A stretch of 64,000 bases of DNA from NCBI RefSeq assembly GCF_025460805.1, contig NZ_JAMXFJ010000009.1, forward strand, positions 1 to 64,000. Direction: 5' to 3'. The notes under the pieces are model-generated. The model searched no databases. It was not told the origin of the DNA and saw only the letters and a list, made by a program, of their open reading frames with translations. Below are positions 62,036-64,000 of the stretch, piece by piece; positions within the stretch are counted from its first letter, which is position 1; each line of letters starts with the position of its first letter. The DNA is from Microvirga sesbaniae. GTDB lineage: Bacteria > Pseudomonadota > Alphaproteobacteria > Rhizobiales > Beijerinckiaceae. Made by a program: the position numbers and the translations under genes.

Positions 62036-62757
62036 ACAAGACCTCGTACGAGCCCGAGCGTCCGGGCAGCGGCAAGCGGAAAGGTGACCCATTGAACTAT
62101 ACGTTCCAGTTTGGCACCGTGCTGGACCACTTTCCGGACCTGCTCGCCGGAGCCGTGCTGACGATCCGCTTGTCCGCGCTCACGATGGTCTTCGGATTGT
62201 TCATCGGCATGCTGTGCGCGGTGGCCAAAGCCTATGGGCCACGACCGTTCCGGTGGTTGGCGACGTTCTACATCGAACTCATCCGTAACACGCCATTCCT
62301 GATCCAGCTCTACTTCGTGTTCTTCGCGCTTCCTCACCTAGGGGTGCGCCTCAGTCCCAACAACTCCGCCCTGCTCGCGATGGTGATCAACCTCGGCGCC
62401 TACTCGGCCGAGATCGTGAGGGCCGGAGTCGAGTCCATCCCACACGGCCAGATCGAGGCTGGACGGGCTCTCGGACTCAAGCGGTTGCAAATCATCCGCT
62501 TCTTGATCCTGTTCCCGGCCCTGAAGGCGGTCTACCCTGCACTCACGAGCCAGTTCATTCTCGTCCTCCTCGGGTCGAGCATCGTCTCCGCCATTGCCGC
62601 GGACGAGCTCACTGCCGTCGCGAATACCCTCAACTCGCAGACATTCCGGAGCTTCGAGATCTACACGATCGTGGCCCTGATGTACGTGGCGATCGTGTTC
62701 GGGTTCAGGGCTATATTCACGTCGATCTACGCCTACGCCTTCGCGAGGCGCGGATGA
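62032..62757 (+). CDS. Polar amino acid-type ABC transporter permease (HisM/GlnP family), first subunit
   Basis: 241 residues from ATG 62032, overlapping the dehydrogenase stop by four bases. The cytoplasmic EAA loop reads QIEAGRALGLKRLQIIRFLILFPALKAVYPAL, and ELIRNTPFLIQLYFVFFALPHLG is diagnostic of amino-acid importers. Five membrane helices. It would pair with the next permease. There is no ATPase gene before the window end, so one is expected beyond 64000. The substrate may not be an amino acid; this family also takes opines and small acids. Confidence 0.93.
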   Translation: MNKTSYEPERPGSGKRKGDPLNYTFQFGTVLDHFPDLLAGAVLTIRLSALTMVFGLFIGMLCAVAKAYGPRPFRWLATFYIELIRNTPFLIQLYFVFFALPHLGVRLSPNNSALLAMVINLGAYSAEIVRAGVESIPHGQIEAGRALGLKRLQIIRFLILFPALKAVYPALTSQFILVLLGSSIVSAIAADELTAVANTLNSQTFRSFEIYTIVALMYVAIVFGFRAIFTSIYAYAFARRG

Positions 62758-62775
62758 GTTCGAGAGGCATGGACA

Positions 62776-63444
62776 TTGCTGAGAACTTTCACTCTCCACG
62801 AGGTTTGGATTCTCGTCCTCGCAGCCCGATGGACGATCGCCTTGTCGCTCGCAGCGTTCGCCGGCGGAGGAGCGGTCGGTTTGATCCTCGCCATTGCACG
62901 GATCTCGCCGTTCAAAGCGCTGCGATACATCGCGTCCGGCACTATCCAATTCGTGCAGGCGATACCGGCGCTCATGCTCCTGCTCCTGTTCTACTACGGC
63001 CTGAACCTGTTTGGTATCCGGATCGACGCATGGACCGCGGCGGTGCTCGCATTCACTCTGTCCACAAGCGCCTTCCTGGCGGAGATCTGGCGCGGCTGCC
63101 TTCAGGCCGTTCCAGCGGGACAATGGGATGCGGCCCGATCGCTCGGGCTGAACTTCCCGAAAGCCCTGATCCTGGTGATCATCCCACAGGCGGTTCGGAT
63201 GGCCCTGCCGCCGACGGTCGGTTACATGGTGCAGGTCGTGAAGGGAACCTCTCTCGCGGCTCTGATCGGCTTCACGGAACTCGCGAAGGCCGGCGCCCAG
63301 ATCAACACCATCACCTTCGAGCCCGTTCTCGTCTTCGGAACGGTCGCTGGCATCTACTTTCTGATTTGCTGGCCCCTGTCGCTGCTCAGCGGCTATCTCG
63401 AACGGCAACTGAAGGTTGGTCACGTGAACGTCCAGGCCATGTGA
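62776..63444 (+). CDS. Polar amino acid-type ABC transporter permease, second subunit
   Basis: 222 residues starting at TTG 62776; GAGAGG stands eight bases upstream and no ATG or GTG is usable in frame after the previous stop. The family blocks are TIQFVQAIPALMLLLLFYYGLNLFG and the EAA loop GQWDAARSLGLNFPKALILVIIPQAVRMALPPTVGYMVQVVKGTSLAALIGFTEL. It forms the heterodimer with the preceding permease. Alternatively ATG 62754/62769 in another frame could indicate a one-base error near the start, but the TTG solution needs none. Confidence 0.9.
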   Translation: MLRTFTLHEVWILVLAARWTIALSLAAFAGGGAVGLILAIARISPFKALRYIASGTIQFVQAIPALMLLLLFYYGLNLFGIRIDAWTAAVLAFTLSTSAFLAEIWRGCLQAVPAGQWDAARSLGLNFPKALILVIIPQAVRMALPPTVGYMVQVVKGTSLAALIGFTELAKAGAQINTITFEPVLVFGTVAGIYFLICWPLSLLSGYLERQLKVGHVNVQAM

Positions 63445-63531
63445 CCAAGCGCGATACGGCTGGCGGGCGAGGGAAGTCCGCGTGCGACGTATGACCGTCA
63501 CAACGGCGGTCTGAAAAGGAGGGAGGAGACC

Positions 63532-64000
63532 ATGGCTATGCGAGGAATCATGAAGTCCCTGCTTGCGCTGACGGCATTCGCGATCGTCGGCTTGTCCACG
63601 ATACCGGGAGAAGCCCAGACCGTCGATGAGATCATCAAGCGCGGCAAGGTCGTCATCGCCATCGATACGACGGTGCCGCCTTACGGCATGCTCGACACCA
63701 ACAACCAGCCGACCGGTATCGACGTCGAAGTGGCGAATCTTATCGGCAGGAATCTCAAGGTTCCCGTCGAGTTCGTCACGGTGAATTCGCCCGGGCGTAT
63801 TCCCGCGCTGCTCAGCAACCGTGTCGACATGGTGGTCGCGATCTTCTCGATCACGGCGGAACGGGCCCTTCAGGTGTCGTTCTCGATCCCGTATGCGGGA
63901 CAGTCGGCCGTCCTCATCGCGCCCAAGACGAGCAGCATCAAAGGCCCGGACGACCTCAAGACGCTGAAAGTCGGCGTCACGCGCGGCGCGCTGGAGGACG
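63532..64000 (+). CDS. Amino acid-type ABC transporter substrate-binding protein (3' end outside window)
   Basis: At least 156 residues, running off the right edge. GGAGGGAGGAG precedes ATG 63532. The signal peptide (MRGIMKSLLALTAFAIVGLSTIPGEAQ) is followed by VDEIIKRGKVVIAIDTTVPPYGMLDTNNQPTGIDVEVANLIGRNL and NRVDMVVAIFSITAERALQVSFSIPYA, landmarks of family 3 binding proteins. In amino-acid binders the RxxxxFSxPY-type motif contacts the ligand carboxylate; here it is ERALQVSFSIPY. It completes the importer with the two permeases, 87 bases after the second. Confidence 0.92.
   Translation, partial: MAMRGIMKSLLALTAFAIVGLSTIPGEAQTVDEIIKRGKVVIAIDTTVPPYGMLDTNNQPTGIDVEVANLIGRNLKVPVEFVTVNSPGRIPALLSNRVDMVVAIFSITAERALQVSFSIPYAGQSAVLIAPKTSSIKGPDDLKTLKVGVTRGALED

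Overview
The window is high-GC alphaproteobacterial chromosome, most likely order Hyphomicrobiales and plausibly Methylobacteriaceae (Microvirga or Methylobacterium-like). That guess rests on overall gene style: a CIRCE-controlled groESL, a PaoABC-type aldehyde oxidoreductase, many periplasmic-binding-protein transporters, a NepR-like fragment, and short GC-rich dispersed palindromic repeats. No rRNA, tRNA, CRISPR array or intact insertion sequence was recognised.

Bases 1-20,300 are a patchwork of housekeeping and accessory genes. They hold an aquaporin tail, a small secreted protein, a broken AI-2E transporter, a membrane metallophosphoesterase and an orphan peptide-type binding protein. A cytochrome bd (CIO-type) operon follows (GbsR-like regulator, cydA, cydB, a DUF2474 peptide, TehA-like channel), divergent from a small ArsR regulator with the two cysteines of persulfide sensors. 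Next come a DnaQ-type exonuclease, SelO, RecD2, a quinone reductase with a 3' frameshift, a phosphodiester glycosidase, an M32 carboxypeptidase and a cupin. Three copies of a two-hairpin, MITE-like repeat lie in this part, each beside gene debris.

Bases 20,400-32,100 carry an ABC exporter, groES-groEL behind a CIRCE operator, a class III adenylate cyclase fused to a TolB-like domain and TPRs, and an RND efflux adaptor/pump pair. Bases 32,400-41,730 carry the three-subunit molybdenum aldehyde oxidoreductase with a truncated XdhC-type maturation gene upstream, a LprI-like protein, a sarcosine/N-methyltryptophan oxidase, and a nucleoside hydrolase with a purine nucleoside permease (nucleoside scavenging).

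Bases 42,241-56,357 form one minus-strand run of eleven genes: binding protein, ATPase, two permeases, FGGY kinase, class II aldolase, aldo/keto reductase, a second binding protein, a second ATPase with an unusual C-terminal extension, a third permease, and a D-apionate-lactonase family protein. It looks like a complete sugar catabolic locus, related to but distinct from described D-apiose and L-fucose pathways, with both an oxidative (dehydrogenase plus lactonase) and a phosphorylative (kinase plus aldolase) arm.

Divergent from it, bases 56,917-64,000 carry a GntR/HutC regulator followed by palindromic candidate operators, an SDR, an 808-residue E1alpha-E1beta-lipoyl fusion, a D-2-hydroxyacid dehydrogenase and a polar-amino-acid-type ABC importer whose binding protein runs off the window. 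The last five genes are nearly contiguous and probably co-transcribed. These two divergent catabolic units are the most interesting part of the window.
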